A stretch of 64,000 nucleotides of DNA from Amylolactobacillus amylophilus DSM 20533 = JCM 1125 (GCF_001936335.1 NZ_CP018888.1:496001-560000), one strand, 5' to 3'; positions 44,300-53,291 are shown, counted from the first letter of the stretch. Translations and numbers: made by a program. Notes: generated by a model not told the origin, from the letters alone.

Positions 44300-45615
44300 G
44301 CTGGACGGTAATCATTTTGCCCGAAATACTGATAGCCAGGAAGTAGTTTTTGTCCCAGTAATTCTTTGACCGTCTTGAGCTCATATCCCTCTTGTTTGAG
44401 GTAACTAATTATCCCCGGCAGGGCCGCAACAGACTGCGGATGGGTATCATGCATCAAGATGATTGCGCCCGGATGCGCGCTCGCACGTACCTTACCAATA
44501 ATGGCCGCGACATCGTTGGTTGCCCAATCATCTGTGTCGATGTCCCACTGAATCAAGGGCATCGGTAACGTAGCACCCACTGTCGTGCTCACGGCACCGT
44601 ATGGTGGTCGAATGAAGTCTGCTAGTTTGCCCGTTGCACTGTATATCGCATCGTTTGTTCTGGTGATTTGGTCGGTCATCTGTGCGGGAGAGAGTGTATT
44701 CAGCTGGGGGTGATCATAGCTATGATTGCCTATCTCATGGCCTTTTTCTAAAACCTCTTTGGCAAGCGCAGGATAGGCACTTGCGCCGGTTCCCACCATG
44801 AAGAAGGTGGCTTTTACTTGTTGTTCTGCCAGTGTCTTTAGAATAGCTGGTGTTGTCGCTGGGTTTGGACCGTCATCAAACGTCAACGCAATAAATTTCC
44901 CGGTCGCTGTAGGCACCCGGTCGCTTTCTAAAATATATTGTGGCGCAATAAAAGGGGCGACTTCTGCAGCACCCAAAGTTATACCAGAAATTTCAAGGCC
45001 CTCTTTTGAATAACTAAAGTTTGTTGTCTTAGTCTCTGACAAAAAACTTTTGTTGAGCAACTCGTTTAATTGAGTGATGGAGAGGCCACGATCATCTGCT
45101 TGTTGCTTAATTAGCTGGTAGTTTAAAGCCCTAACCGCGGCATTATCTGGTACCAATTCTGCCAGTGTGAGAAGATGACCATTCGTCTGGTTAACCGTCT
45201 GACTTGCCAAATTAACCGTCTGTCGCAGTCGTAAGCGCTGATTCTTCTGGCGTGTATAGACTTTCACGACCGGTTTAATTGCAACAAACGACTCAGGTCC
45301 CTGCTGCACCGAAAAGCTGAGGTAGGCCGTGCTACCTTTCTTGCTACCAGCTTTAGTCAGAATTTCCTGTGCATCTACCTTAACCGCCGGAGAATACTTG
45401 ACCTTCTTGCCGTCTAACTCCGGCTCGATTACAACCAATTTGCCGTTTTTTGACTTAGTTTCACTCGCATTTTGTGCAGACTTGTCCTTCAATTTATTAA
45501 CCATATGCTGTTCTACTCGTGTTGCTTGTTTCTTTTGATTAAGGTAAATCCATGATCCACCGGCAACTAAAAGCGCGAGTACAATTATTACATCGCTAAT
45601 CAAAAACTTTCTCAT
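44296..45615 (-). CDS. Membrane-anchored polysaccharide deacetylase (PgdA-like)
   Basis: A 439-residue protein. An N-terminal membrane anchor (about 7-25) is followed by a region of about 190 residues of mixed structure and a C-terminal NodB domain (about 240-410). NodB motifs are all present: FIALTFDDGPNP (catalytic Asp and metal Asp), GNHSYDHPQL (metal His pair), RPPYGAV, WDIDTDDW and ILMHDTHP. It would remove acetyl groups from peptidoglycan GlcNAc or another wall glycan, which confers lysozyme resistance in PgdA proteins. The middle region has no confident family. Single gene. Confidence 0.9.
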   Translation of the reverse strand: MRKFLISDVIIVLALLVAGGSWIYLNQKKQATRVEQHMVNKLKDKSAQNASETKSKNGKLVVIEPELDGKKVKYSPAVKVDAQEILTKAGSKKGSTAYLSFSVQQGPESFVAIKPVVKVYTRQKNQRLRLRQTVNLASQTVNQTNGHLLTLAELVPDNAAVRALNYQLIKQQADDRGLSITQLNELLNKSFLSETKTTNFSYSKEGLEISGITLGAAEVAPFIAPQYILESDRVPTATGKFIALTFDDGPNPATTPAILKTLAEQQVKATFFMVGTGASAYPALAKEVLEKGHEIGNHSYDHPQLNTLSPAQMTDQITRTNDAIYSATGKLADFIRPPYGAVSTTVGATLPMPLIQWDIDTDDWATNDVAAIIGKVRASAHPGAIILMHDTHPQSVAALPGIISYLKQEGYELKTVKELLGQKLLPGYQYFGQNDYRPA

Positions 45616-45694
45616 GATTTAGTACCATTCCCCAAAGCGTTATTTAACCTTATTCTACATGAGACAAGAATGGAGATAAAGAAAAACGCCACGT

Positions 45695-45724
45695 AAAAAA
45701 GGATAGCCACAGCCATCCTTTTTG
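45695..45724. terminator. Bidirectional terminator
   Basis: AAAAAAGGAT…ATCCTTTTT with inner GGC/GCC pairing, between the ABC operon end and the deacetylase start. Confidence 0.75.
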
Positions 45725-45736
45725 TCTAGCAACAGT

Positions 45737-46540
45737 TTATCCTAACAGCATCGCATCGTTATTTAATTCCTTACCACTACGTTCCTTAAAGAGTTGCATC
45801 AACTTCGGCACGGTCATCCCCTTTTTCTCCGCAGCATTCAGCTCAACGGCTATCTGTCCGTGGTCCAGCATAATTAACCGATTACCATACTTAATGGCGT
45901 CATCCATGTTGTGCGTAATCATAAGTGTCGTAATGTTCTGTGCCTTGACGAGCTTGTCAGTCAGTTCCATCACCGTTGCGCTAGTCTTTGGGTCTAGTGC
46001 AGCAGTATGTTCATCGAGTAGTAATAAGCTCGGAGTCTCGATGGTTGCCATTAAGAGAGTAATGGCCTGCCTTTGCCCGCCTGATAACAATCCTATTTCT
46101 GTCGTCAGCCGGTCCTCTAATCCGAGTCCAAGCTGGGCCAATTTCTCCCTGAATAATGCTTGATCACTCTTCTTAACACCAGTTCGCCAAAAGTTTCGCC
46201 ACTCAACACGATGTAGCGCGAGTGAGAGGTTTTCCTCCACTGTCAAAAGTGGTGCAGTACCAGATTTGGGATCTTGGAACACACGACTGATGAGCCGGGA
46301 TCTCTTGGCCACATTCTGGTAGGTTACGTTTTGGCTATTAATCTTAATTTGGCCGCGAGAAACCGGGAGCGAACCAGCGATGCTGTTTAAGAGGGTCGAT
46401 TTACCAGCGCCGTTACCACCAATGATCACCATAAAGTCACCCTCGTTTAGACTTAAGTCAATCGACTTCAGTGCATGATTCTCATTTGGCGTTCCTTGTT
46501 CGAAAATTTGTTGTAATTTCTTCACTTCTAAAACAGGCAT
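45737..46540 (-). CDS. ABC transporter ATPase, TrpZ-like
   Basis: A 267-residue ATPase. Walker A GGNGAGKST is near 41-49, signature LLSGGQRQAITLLMA, Walker B LLLLDEHTAALDPK and switch His in MITHNM. It belongs to the COG1101 group that pairs with the permease and lipoprotein upstream. Its ATG directly follows the permease stop (TAAATG), so translation is coupled. It energises the importer that the tyrosine-responsive leader appears to control. Third gene of the operon. Confidence 0.9.
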   Translation of the reverse strand: MPVLEVKKLQQIFEQGTPNENHALKSIDLSLNEGDFMVIIGGNGAGKSTLLNSIAGSLPVSRGQIKINSQNVTYQNVAKRSRLISRVFQDPKSGTAPLLTVEENLSLALHRVEWRNFWRTGVKKSDQALFREKLAQLGLGLEDRLTTEIGLLSGGQRQAITLLMATIETPSLLLLDEHTAALDPKTSATVMELTDKLVKAQNITTLMITHNMDDAIKYGNRLIMLDHGQIAVELNAAEKKGMTVPKLMQLFKERSGKELNNDAMLLG

Positions 46541-47452
46541 TTACTCATCCTCCTGCATTGCGCGGTTATTCTGGCGCCTTTCTTTTTGTCTTTTCATGGT
46601 TTTATTAATCAACGGAATTGCCAAAAATACGGCAAGCATCAGCGAGTAGAACAGTCTTAGCGCGTTAGGATCGACACCACGATCGAGCACAAATGCAATG
46701 ATCAGCCGGTAGATAATTGAGCCAACGATAATCGTCATGAGCCGCTTGCCAAAAGAAAGGTTGTGCAGGATGATCTCGGCAATAATAATGGCTGCGAGCG
46801 CGATCACAATTGTCCCGATACCCATCGAAACGTCCGCGTACCCGTTCATCTGCATCATCAAGCTACCGGATAGTGCAATCAAGCCGTTTGAAATCATGTA
46901 GACAATAATTTTCATATTATCGTTATTAATACCGTTCGCCGCACTCATCTGCTGGTTATTTCCCACAGCCCGTGCAGCGAGCCCCATCTCCGTGTTGAAA
47001 AAGAAGACGAGAATCGCAATCACGATGACCACCATCACTGCGCCGATTACCATCACATCCATCGTTGAGCTGCCAAAGTCATGCATTGTAAAAATGGTTT
47101 TGATGTTATTCAACAGCGAGATATTCGCCTTGCCCATCACGAAAAGATTGACCGAATACAGGCCAGTCATCGTCAGGATACCAGTTAACAATGCCGGGAT
47201 TTTCAACTTGGTGTGCAACACCCCGGAGACAAGCCCAGCGGCCGCGCCGCCCAGGAAGCCGTATAGCGTCGCCAGAATGGGCGAGATACCGCTGACCAAT
47301 GATTGGGCCGTGATGGCAGCCCCCAAGGGGAAGCTCCCTTCGGCAGTCATGTCAGCAATATCCAATATTCTAAATGTCAGGTAGACACCAATGGCCATAA
47401 TTGACCACAGCAACCCTTGATAGATGCTTGAAACCAGGATATCGACATCCAT
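46541..47452 (-). CDS. ABC transporter permease, TrpY-like
   Basis: A 303-residue permease with about eight to nine membrane segments, of the branched-chain-amino-acid-type permease fold. VYLTFRILDIADMTAEGSFPLGAAI and GLAARAVGNNQQMSAANGI are typical of the COG4120 group. GGAGG lies nine bases before the ATG. It links the lipoprotein gene (36-bp gap) and the ATPase gene (no gap). The C-terminus is highly basic (KRQKERRQNNR), facing the cytosol. Confidence 0.9.
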   Translation of the reverse strand: MDVDILVSSIYQGLLWSIMAIGVYLTFRILDIADMTAEGSFPLGAAITAQSLVSGISPILATLYGFLGGAAAGLVSGVLHTKLKIPALLTGILTMTGLYSVNLFVMGKANISLLNNIKTIFTMHDFGSSTMDVMVIGAVMVVIVIAILVFFFNTEMGLAARAVGNNQQMSAANGINNDNMKIIVYMISNGLIALSGSLMMQMNGYADVSMGIGTIVIALAAIIIAEIILHNLSFGKRLMTIIVGSIIYRLIIAFVLDRGVDPNALRLFYSLMLAVFLAIPLINKTMKRQKERRQNNRAMQEDE

Positions 47453-47488
47453 TAATAAAATCCTCCACGTAGTTAAGTTAATTGAATA

Positions 47489-48481
47489 CTATTTTAGCAT
47501 ATCTTCCGTAATTCCGAATAACTTCATTCGTTTCGTGCTGGTCATCAGCTCTGTTTTCGCAGGGGCCTCAACTGGCAGCTGATCAATCTTCTTACCCTTT
47601 AGAATCTTCACGGCCATCTTAGCGGTCTGCTTACCTAATTCCTTGTAGCTAATTCCCCGGGTTGCCACACCAGCGTATTTAATCATCGTTGCATCGGCGT
47701 TAATCACTGGTGTCTTGACCTTCTCGGATACCTTACCGATGGTCGGCATCGCTGCAGCGGCAATATTATCTGTTGGGATGTAGATTGCATCAACTTGATG
47801 GGCAAGTGCCGTCACGGCCTGTTCTACATCATTCGTAGTAGCTGCAGTCTTCTCAACCGCAGTCAATCCCAATTTCTTCAATTCCTTCCTCGCAATCTTA
47901 ATCTGGAAGACTGAATTAGGCTCACCGGCGTTGTAGAACAGTCCCACTTTCTTCGCCTTCGGGAAAATCTGGTGCAAGAAGTCAATCTGACCCTGAACAT
48001 CAACCATATCGGTGACCCCGGTGGCATTCATATCTGGCTTCTTTGGGGTATTTACTAACCCGGCAGATTTGGGGTCAGTGATTGCGGTGAACAACATTGG
48101 CGTATCTGGATCAACCTTTTGCAGCGTTTGTGCTGCTGGAGTGGCGATGGCGAGGTTTAAATCATTCTTATCCTTCTTCAATCGCTCACTCATCGAACGT
48201 AGATTACTCTGATCTCCTTGGGCATTTAAAAAGTCGATTTTGACCTTATCACCTGAGTAACCAGCTTCCTTTAATCCCGCCTCGAACCCCTCACGCGCAT
48301 CATTCAATGCCGATTGGTCCAGCAGCTGCAGGATCCCAATTTTGACGGTATCCTTGTCCGCTGACTTCTGCTCGTTACTGCAAGCCGTCAATCCCACCAG
48401 CACTCCCGCAAGGGCAGCTCCCGCAATTAATTTCTTCATATGTTTCTTGATACCGCGCTTTTTATTCGTCGTATTCATCAT
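47489..48481 (-). CDS. ABC transporter substrate-binding lipoprotein, TrpX-like
   Basis: A 330-residue lipoprotein. The signal peptide ends in the lipobox GLTAC (Cys about residue 34). The mature part is a periplasmic-binding-protein fold of the COG2984 (TrpX) group: VKIGILQLLDQSALNDAREGFEAGLKEAGY, TPMLFTAITDPKSAGLV and VDAIYIPTDNIAAAAMPTI. Streptococcal relatives are described as tryptophan importers. Here the leader encodes a Tyr-rich peptide, so tyrosine or another aromatic amino acid is a plausible ligand. First structural gene of the operon, behind two tandem terminators. GGAGGAAGAG precedes the start. Confidence 0.9.
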   Translation of the reverse strand: MMNTTNKKRGIKKHMKKLIAGAALAGVLVGLTACSNEQKSADKDTVKIGILQLLDQSALNDAREGFEAGLKEAGYSGDKVKIDFLNAQGDQSNLRSMSERLKKDKNDLNLAIATPAAQTLQKVDPDTPMLFTAITDPKSAGLVNTPKKPDMNATGVTDMVDVQGQIDFLHQIFPKAKKVGLFYNAGEPNSVFQIKIARKELKKLGLTAVEKTAATTNDVEQAVTALAHQVDAIYIPTDNIAAAAMPTIGKVSEKVKTPVINADATMIKYAGVATRGISYKELGKQTAKMAVKILKGKKIDQLPVEAPAKTELMTSTKRMKLFGITEDMLK

Positions 48482-48541
48482 TACTCTTCCTCCAAATTTG
48501 TCTATTTCACTAATTTTTTAACCAGTTTAGCCAAATAAAAA

Positions 48542-48572
48542 CCAGTCATGGGATAATAATCCATGTGACTGG
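48542..48572 (-). terminator. Attenuator terminator T2 of the TrpXYZ-type operon
   Basis: Minus strand: segment F (48572-48559, CCAGTCACATGGAT) pairs with segment G (48552-48542, CCCATGACTGG) with a 2-base bulge, and TTTTTATTT follows. Segment F is also complementary over nine bases to segment E of T1, so forming E:F would remove this terminator. Confidence 0.85.
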
Positions 48573-48611
48573 CCAGAAAATATCTTTTTTTATTTTGATA
48601 CAAAACTACCT

Positions 48612-48649
48612 AAAAAAAGACCACATGGATAAATCTCTCATCCATGTGG
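48612..48649 (-). terminator. Attenuator terminator T1 of the TrpXYZ-type operon
   Basis: Minus strand: segment D CCACATGGAT (48649-48640) pairs perfectly with segment E ATCCATGTGG (48630-48621), and TCTTTTTTT follows. The D core CATGGATG is also complementary over eight bases to segment C (48688-48681), which would form an antiterminator. Confidence 0.92.
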
Positions 48650-48680
48650 CTGTTATTTGCACTTTGAAAAGTACGCCTAT

Positions 48681-48734
48681 CATGGATGCAATTCGCTCTC
48701 CGCGCTTGCATCCGTTGATACTAGACGCAACCGC
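48681..48734 (-). promoter_or_regulatory. Alternative-pairing region (segments A, B, C) of the attenuator
   Basis: Minus strand, in order: A (48734-48724, GCGGTTGCGTC), B (48713-48702, GGATGCAAGCGC) and C (48691-48681, TTGCATCCATG). A:B can form ten pairs with one G-G mismatch and one G-U. B:C can form eight perfect pairs (GGATGCAA/TTGCATCC). C:D forms eight pairs (CATCCATG/CATGGATG). A begins at the last base of the leader stop codon, so a ribosome paused at that stop would cover it. Confidence 0.8.
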
Positions 48735-48793
48735 TATCCGTAATAGTCGTAATAATAGGCTTGATTTAATTGTCGATTAGTAAGTTTATCCAT
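48734..48793 (-). CDS. Tyrosine-rich leader peptide (19 aa)
   Basis: MDKLTNRQLNQAYYYDYYG, ending at TAG. AGGAG (48805-48801) lies seven bases before the ATG. Five Tyr codons stand within six (48757-48740), just before the alternative-pairing region and two terminators. This is the layout of a translational attenuation leader: slow decoding of UAU/UAC when charged tRNA-Tyr is low would place the ribosome upstream of segment A. Too short for usual gene finders. The product is probably non-functional as a protein. Confidence 0.85.
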   Translation of the reverse strand: MDKLTNRQLNQAYYYDYYG

Positions 48794-48851
48794 GACTCTT
48801 CTCCTATTGTTACCAGAACTGTGTCGCCACTTTAGATAGCTGGTTTTTTAA

Positions 48852-48880
48852 AGCATACTATCATTTATTTCTCACGTCAA
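48852..48880 (-). promoter_or_regulatory. Promoter of the TrpXYZ-type operon
   Basis: TTGACG (48880-48875), 17-base spacer, TATGCT (48857-48852). The expected start near 48845 gives a leader of about 365 bases before the lipoprotein gene. Confidence 0.8.
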
Positions 48881-48966
48881 GCGGTAATTACAGAAAATTT
48901 TTGGTCAACGCGAGCATTTTTAACTGTATAATTGAGTCAACTAGACGATTTGAAGGACTGATAATA

Positions 48967-49935
48967 ATGGCAAAGGCACAAGAGACTATTACGAAGACGC
49001 ATCACGCATTAGGGACCAATATTGTGCTCACACTGTTTGGCACAACAAATATGCAAATTCTTGACCAAACCTGTGCGCTAATCGACTTCTACGAAGACCA
49101 ATTGACAGTAAACCGCCAAGAATCAGAAGTAATGTCGATTAACCATGCTGCCGGCCAAAATGCGGTCAGCGTATCCAATTCCACGTATGAATTGGCTAAG
49201 CGGGCCATCTTAGTCAGCCAGGAGAGACGCGGATTTGATGCATTAATCGGGCCATTGGTGAAGCTTTGGAAAATTGGTTTCACCGGGGCTAACGTACCCG
49301 ACGATGCGGCGATTAAAGCCAGACTAAATCTAACAGACCCCACCGCGATAGAAATGAACGACCAAGAAATGAGTATTTTCTTGCAAAAGCCGGGGATGGA
49401 ACTGGATCTCGGCGGAATCGCTAAGGGCTACATTGCCGATCGTATCCGGGACTTCTGGCGCGCCTACGATGTCCGTGCGGGCATCATCAATCTCGGCGGT
49501 AATCTCCTATTTGTGGGGAATTCACCAGCTCACGCCGACGGTAACTGGCGCATTGGCGTCCAGAATCCTTTGTCGCAGCGGGGTGAAATTATTGCTAGTG
49601 TCACCAGTGGTGAATGTTCGGCCGTCACCAGCGGCATCTACGAGCGTTCTTTTACAAAGAATGGCAAACAATACCACCACATTCTAAATCCAAACACAGG
49701 CTATCCGACGGAGAACAATCTGTTGGGGGTAACAGTCTTCACTAAGAATTCTATTGATGCGGAAATTTACACCACGCAGTTCTTCTTCGCTGGTCCAAAA
49801 GCCCCGGAGTGGTATCTGAATCACCCAGAGGTCTACGGCGCCATTTTTGTTACCAAGGACAATCAGATTAAGATTTCTGGACTAGCAAACCTAGAGGTCA
49901 TAATTCTTGACGCATCATTCACATTAGAACAATAA
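48967..49935 (+). CDS. apbE: FAD:protein FMN transferase ApbE
   Basis: A 322-residue flavin transferase that attaches FMN covalently to Thr/Ser of target proteins. Visible ApbE features are MSINHAAG, LIGPLVKLWKIG, ELDLGGIAKGYIADRIRDF, GIINLGGNLLFVG and HHILNPNTGYPTEN, with the metal/FAD-binding residues. No clear signal peptide is present. ATG 48967 behind AAGGA is preferred over an upstream in-frame codon at 48901. In lactobacilli ApbE serves flavinylated extracellular or membrane redox proteins; no such target lies in the window, though a MenA-like gene at 31902 could feed the same electron-transfer system (inference). Confidence 0.92.
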   Translation: MAKAQETITKTHHALGTNIVLTLFGTTNMQILDQTCALIDFYEDQLTVNRQESEVMSINHAAGQNAVSVSNSTYELAKRAILVSQERRGFDALIGPLVKLWKIGFTGANVPDDAAIKARLNLTDPTAIEMNDQEMSIFLQKPGMELDLGGIAKGYIADRIRDFWRAYDVRAGIINLGGNLLFVGNSPAHADGNWRIGVQNPLSQRGEIIASVTSGECSAVTSGIYERSFTKNGKQYHHILNPNTGYPTENNLLGVTVFTKNSIDAEIYTTQFFFAGPKAPEWYLNHPEVYGAIFVTKDNQIKISGLANLEVIILDASFTLEQ

Positions 49936-49941
49936 GAAATT

Positions 49942-49975
49942 AAAAAAGCGTATTCCGAGGATGGAATACGCTTTT
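49942..49975. terminator. Bidirectional terminator
   Basis: AAAAAAGCGTATTCC…GGAATACGCTTTT between the convergent apbE and gpmA genes. Confidence 0.9.
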
Positions 49976-49988
49976 GCTATACAAATAA

Positions 49989-50681
49989 TTAGTCGTGTAA
50001 TTTTTCTTTTGAAACAACGTTTAATTTATCATCAAATGTGTAAACAACAGGTTCACCAGTAGCCATTTCAACATCCATGATGTCTTCGTCGGAGATGTTT
50101 TCGATGTACTTAGTCAATGCGCGAAGTGAGTTACCATGTGCAGCAACAATCACGTTCTTGCCGGCTAATAGGTCTGGTGCAATGTGGTCCTCCCAGAATG
50201 GCAATGCCCGTTCCAGAGTAACCTTCAAGTTCTCACCACCAGGTACTAAACGTGGGTCTAGGTCTGCATAACGACGGTCGTTGACAGCTGAGCCTTCATC
50301 AGTAGCTTCCATCAATGGAGGTAAAGTATCGTATGAACGGCGCCAGATGTGCACTTGTTCGTCGCCATACTTATCAGCAGTCTCCTTCTTGTTTAGGCCT
50401 TGTAATTTACCGTAATGACGTTCGTTCAAGCGCCATGACTTAGTTTCAGGAATCCAAAGTTGGTCACTTTCTTCAAGCACATAGTGCAAAGTCTTGATGG
50501 CTCTAGTTAAAACTGAAGTATAGGCTTGATCAAATTCGATTCCAGCTGCTTTGATTGCAGCACCAGCGGCCTTAGCCTCACTCACACCTTGTTCTGATAA
50601 ATCAACATCGTGCCAGCCAGTGAACTTGTTCTCAAGGTTCCATTCACTTTGACCGTGACGAATAAATACTAATTTCGACAT
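49989..50681 (-). CDS. gpmA: 2,3-bisphosphoglycerate-dependent phosphoglycerate mutase
   Basis: A 230-residue glycolytic enzyme interconverting 3- and 2-phosphoglycerate. The phosphohistidine motif [10 protein letters not shown] lies near 6-15, and [15 protein letters not shown], the catalytic Glu region [14 protein letters not shown] and the second His in [14 protein letters not shown] are all present. Length is normal for dPGM. Codon use is biased, consistent with high expression. GGAGAACG precedes the ATG. Single gene. Confidence 0.97.
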   Translation of the reverse strand: MSKLVFIRHGQSEWNLENKFTGWHDVDLSEQGVSEAKAAGAAIKAAGIEFDQAYTSVLTRAIKTLHYVLEESDQLWIPETKSWRLNERHYGKLQGLNKKETADKYGDEQVHIWRRSYDTLPPLMEATDEGSAVNDRRYADLDPRLVPGGENLKVTLERALPFWEDHIAPDLLAGKNVIVAAHGNSLRALTKYIENISDEDIMDVEMATGEPVVYTFDDKLNVVSKEKLHD

Positions 50682-50981
50682 TTTCGTTCTCCTTTAAATC
50701 CTTTATAGTACATACCGTTAATTATTTTACACGTTTTAGCAGTTTTTTCATAGTCGGGTTCAAGTATTTTTACCACAAACAAAAAAGACTCCTACCAACA
50801 ATAGGAGTCTTCATGTAAAAATAAGCCACGAAATGTGAAAAGAATAAACCGAATCAATACTTAGAGGAGTGTATCTGTTTTGGCTTGCGCCAACAACGAT
50901 TTTAATTTCTGCTAAATTTTTACAAATTAAGTATACTACATCTAAACCAAATTACCAATAATTGTTTTCAACGTTATATTA
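50682..50981. other. Intergenic region with terminator of the amidase gene
   Basis: 300 bases without a gene. The only clear element is a minus-strand terminator at 50781-50811, AGACTCCTA…TAGGAGTCT followed by TTTTTTG, which would end the amidase transcript. The gpmA promoter must lie between about 50700 and 50780, but no strong match stands out. Confidence 0.7.
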
Positions 50982-53186
50982 CTAGATACTTGGAATCTTA
51001 CTGTACCCTTCCACGTAGACGTATCCGCTTGGAATCCAGTCTACAGAACCAACCTTGTACCAAGTTTGTGTTCCTACGACTCGCTTACCAAAAATTTTCC
51101 ACCTTGTGTTCATACCCAATACTCTATGGGTAATATTAGCGCCAGCTGTACCGTAAACCTTTATACCCCGACTATGCATTACCTTAGCTACAGGTTCACC
51201 GGAATTGACAGCTAATCCTGCACCAGATGATACAACAGGTATACTGCTGTATCCCGTAATCGAGATTCTGTTGCCTTGAATCCAGTTATCAGTCCCAACG
51301 TTATACCAAGCTTGACCGTTATAGTTCATCCTAGCAAATACTTTCCACTTTGTCTGAGGATTAAGTGTTTGCCCTGTAGCGTTTGCACCAGGTGCTTTAT
51401 AGACAGGAATTGCTCCAGCTACTTCAACTTTAGCTACAGGTACACCAGAATTAGTAATAGTTCCTGCAGCTGATCCACCACCTGGGTTTACAACAGGTAT
51501 TTGACTATAGCCGGTCACATAAAGATATTTACCTTCAATCCAGTCATTTGAGCCAACCTTGTACCACATTTGACCGTTATGTGTTGTCCGACCAAAGACT
51601 TTCCAGTTTGACTGTGGTGGCAATTTTTGGCCAGTGGCACTAGATCCCGGTGCCTTATAAACTGGAATATCACTACCATTTTCAACACGGGCAATTGGTG
51701 AACCTGAATCAGTAGTAGTCCCTATAAATGGATTTACAACAGGAATTTGACTATAGCCGGTCACATAAAGATATTTACCTTCAATCCAGTCATTTGAACC
51801 AACTTTATACCACATTTGACCGTTATGTATTGTCCGACCAAAGACTTTCCAGTTTGACTGTGGTGGCAATTTTTGGCCAGTGGCACTAGATCCCGGTGCC
51901 GTATAAACCGGAATTTTGCTGCTATGTTCAACTTTGGCAACTGGTGTACCGGAATTACTAGTAGTTCCTGTAACCGAGCCGGAATCGATATTTACTACCG
52001 GAATACTACTGTATCCCTTTACATACAGATACTTACCTTCAATCCAATCATTTGAGCCGACCTTATACCAAGACTGGCCTTTATATGTTGCTCGACCGAA
52101 TACCTTCCAGCCAGATTGTGGCCGCAACTTTTGACCAGTGCTACTAGAGCCTGGTGCTTTATAAACTGGAATTTCTGTTCCATGTTCAACGCGTGCAATA
52201 GGACTGCCACTATTGGTCACCTTACCCGCATCGAGATAGTTCATCAAAATCTTGCTGTAACCAGTGACATAAGAATATTTACCCTCTATCCACTGATTAG
52301 TAGCAACACGATACCATGTCTGACCGTTAACGGTTGCTCGACCGAATACCTTCCACCGTGAATTCTTTGGTAGAGTTTTATTAGTTTTGCCTGATCCAGG
52401 ATCAGAATAAACTGGTGCCCCTGAATTATTTAGAACCTTAGCAATCGCGTCACCACTGTTTGAGGTCGTTCCCATCAACCCAGACTCATCAGGTGGTTGA
52501 ACCGTCCCGCCGAGTGAATTGTACTTCTGAACAATCAGATCGTAAAATTGGTCCATAGAGTAGCCAAAGCTTGCAAAATAGCCATCGGGATCACCATGAT
52601 CGGTACCATGTAGATAATATGAAATATTTCTATGTGACCAGATAGTACCTGTGCCATCTCGCTTAGCTTTACTTGGTTTTAGACCATATTGTTTCAACAA
52701 AGTCGCGATATAATACGCATCGTTACTGATAGAATGGGCAAAGTTATAATTAGAATGTTCATGAACCAGTTCAATCTGAATAAAATGCCCATTAGCATTT
52801 GGCCCTGCCCCCCAAACAGTCTGGTTTGTAGTATGAATATTTCTAACCTCATTACGGTCCACGAAAGCATGAACATAGGCAAAAGATGTTTTATTCCACT
52901 CTCGTTGCATATATGTAACTTCGTTTTGCAACGTAGATGCCGAGTTCCCTGTCTCATGAACAATAATCCCTTCGGGTCTGCCCTTAGCATATGCTACACC
53001 TTCAGTAAAGGTAGATTTGGTGTAGTTGATTGGTGGATTTGCAAATTTTTGTGCATTGATGTAACTATTATTAACAGCCGCTTGGACTTCAACGATGGGG
53101 GCCGTAGTCTGCTGGATAGCAACCCCCACAAGGGTGAGCGCAGATGCACTAGCGAAAGCACCTACCAATTTCTTATTTAATCCCAT
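50982..53186 (-). CDS. Secreted N-acetylmuramoyl-L-alanine amidase with six GW/SH3-like wall-binding repeats
   Basis: A 734-residue autolysin. The signal peptide ends near VEVQA-A (about 36). An Amidase_2 domain (about 55-220) has zinc ligands and catalytic residues in GIIVHETGNS, FIQIELVHEH, IWSHRNISYY and HGDPDGYF. Six repeats of about 75 residues follow (from about 240), each with a start like SG.P.AKV…IPVY.APG and a core WKVFGR…G..WYKVG..DWIEGKYLYVTGYS.IP, the GW/SH3_8 type that holds autolysins on teichoic acid. AGGAGGAG precedes the ATG. The ComX-like sigma gene lies upstream in the same direction. Confidence 0.92.
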   Translation of the reverse strand: MGLNKKLVGAFASASALTLVGVAIQQTTAPIVEVQAAVNNSYINAQKFANPPINYTKSTFTEGVAYAKGRPEGIIVHETGNSASTLQNEVTYMQREWNKTSFAYVHAFVDRNEVRNIHTTNQTVWGAGPNANGHFIQIELVHEHSNYNFAHSISNDAYYIATLLKQYGLKPSKAKRDGTGTIWSHRNISYYLHGTDHGDPDGYFASFGYSMDQFYDLIVQKYNSLGGTVQPPDESGLMGTTSNSGDAIAKVLNNSGAPVYSDPGSGKTNKTLPKNSRWKVFGRATVNGQTWYRVATNQWIEGKYSYVTGYSKILMNYLDAGKVTNSGSPIARVEHGTEIPVYKAPGSSSTGQKLRPQSGWKVFGRATYKGQSWYKVGSNDWIEGKYLYVKGYSSIPVVNIDSGSVTGTTSNSGTPVAKVEHSSKIPVYTAPGSSATGQKLPPQSNWKVFGRTIHNGQMWYKVGSNDWIEGKYLYVTGYSQIPVVNPFIGTTTDSGSPIARVENGSDIPVYKAPGSSATGQKLPPQSNWKVFGRTTHNGQMWYKVGSNDWIEGKYLYVTGYSQIPVVNPGGGSAAGTITNSGVPVAKVEVAGAIPVYKAPGANATGQTLNPQTKWKVFARMNYNGQAWYNVGTDNWIQGNRISITGYSSIPVVSSGAGLAVNSGEPVAKVMHSRGIKVYGTAGANITHRVLGMNTRWKIFGKRVVGTQTWYKVGSVDWIPSGYVYVEGYSKIPSI

Positions 53187-53291
53187 TTTAACTCCTCCTA
53201 AGACAATAAAACTGTTCTACTACTAAACTAGCATGAAAACGTTATTAAATCAACGATAATCTATTTTATGTAACACTTTAGTAACAACAAA

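Noticed and set aside
48565-48780. 71-codon plus-strand ORF
   Set aside because: It is antisense to the attenuator and both terminators, has no ribosome site, and its codons are explained by the complementary hairpin arms.
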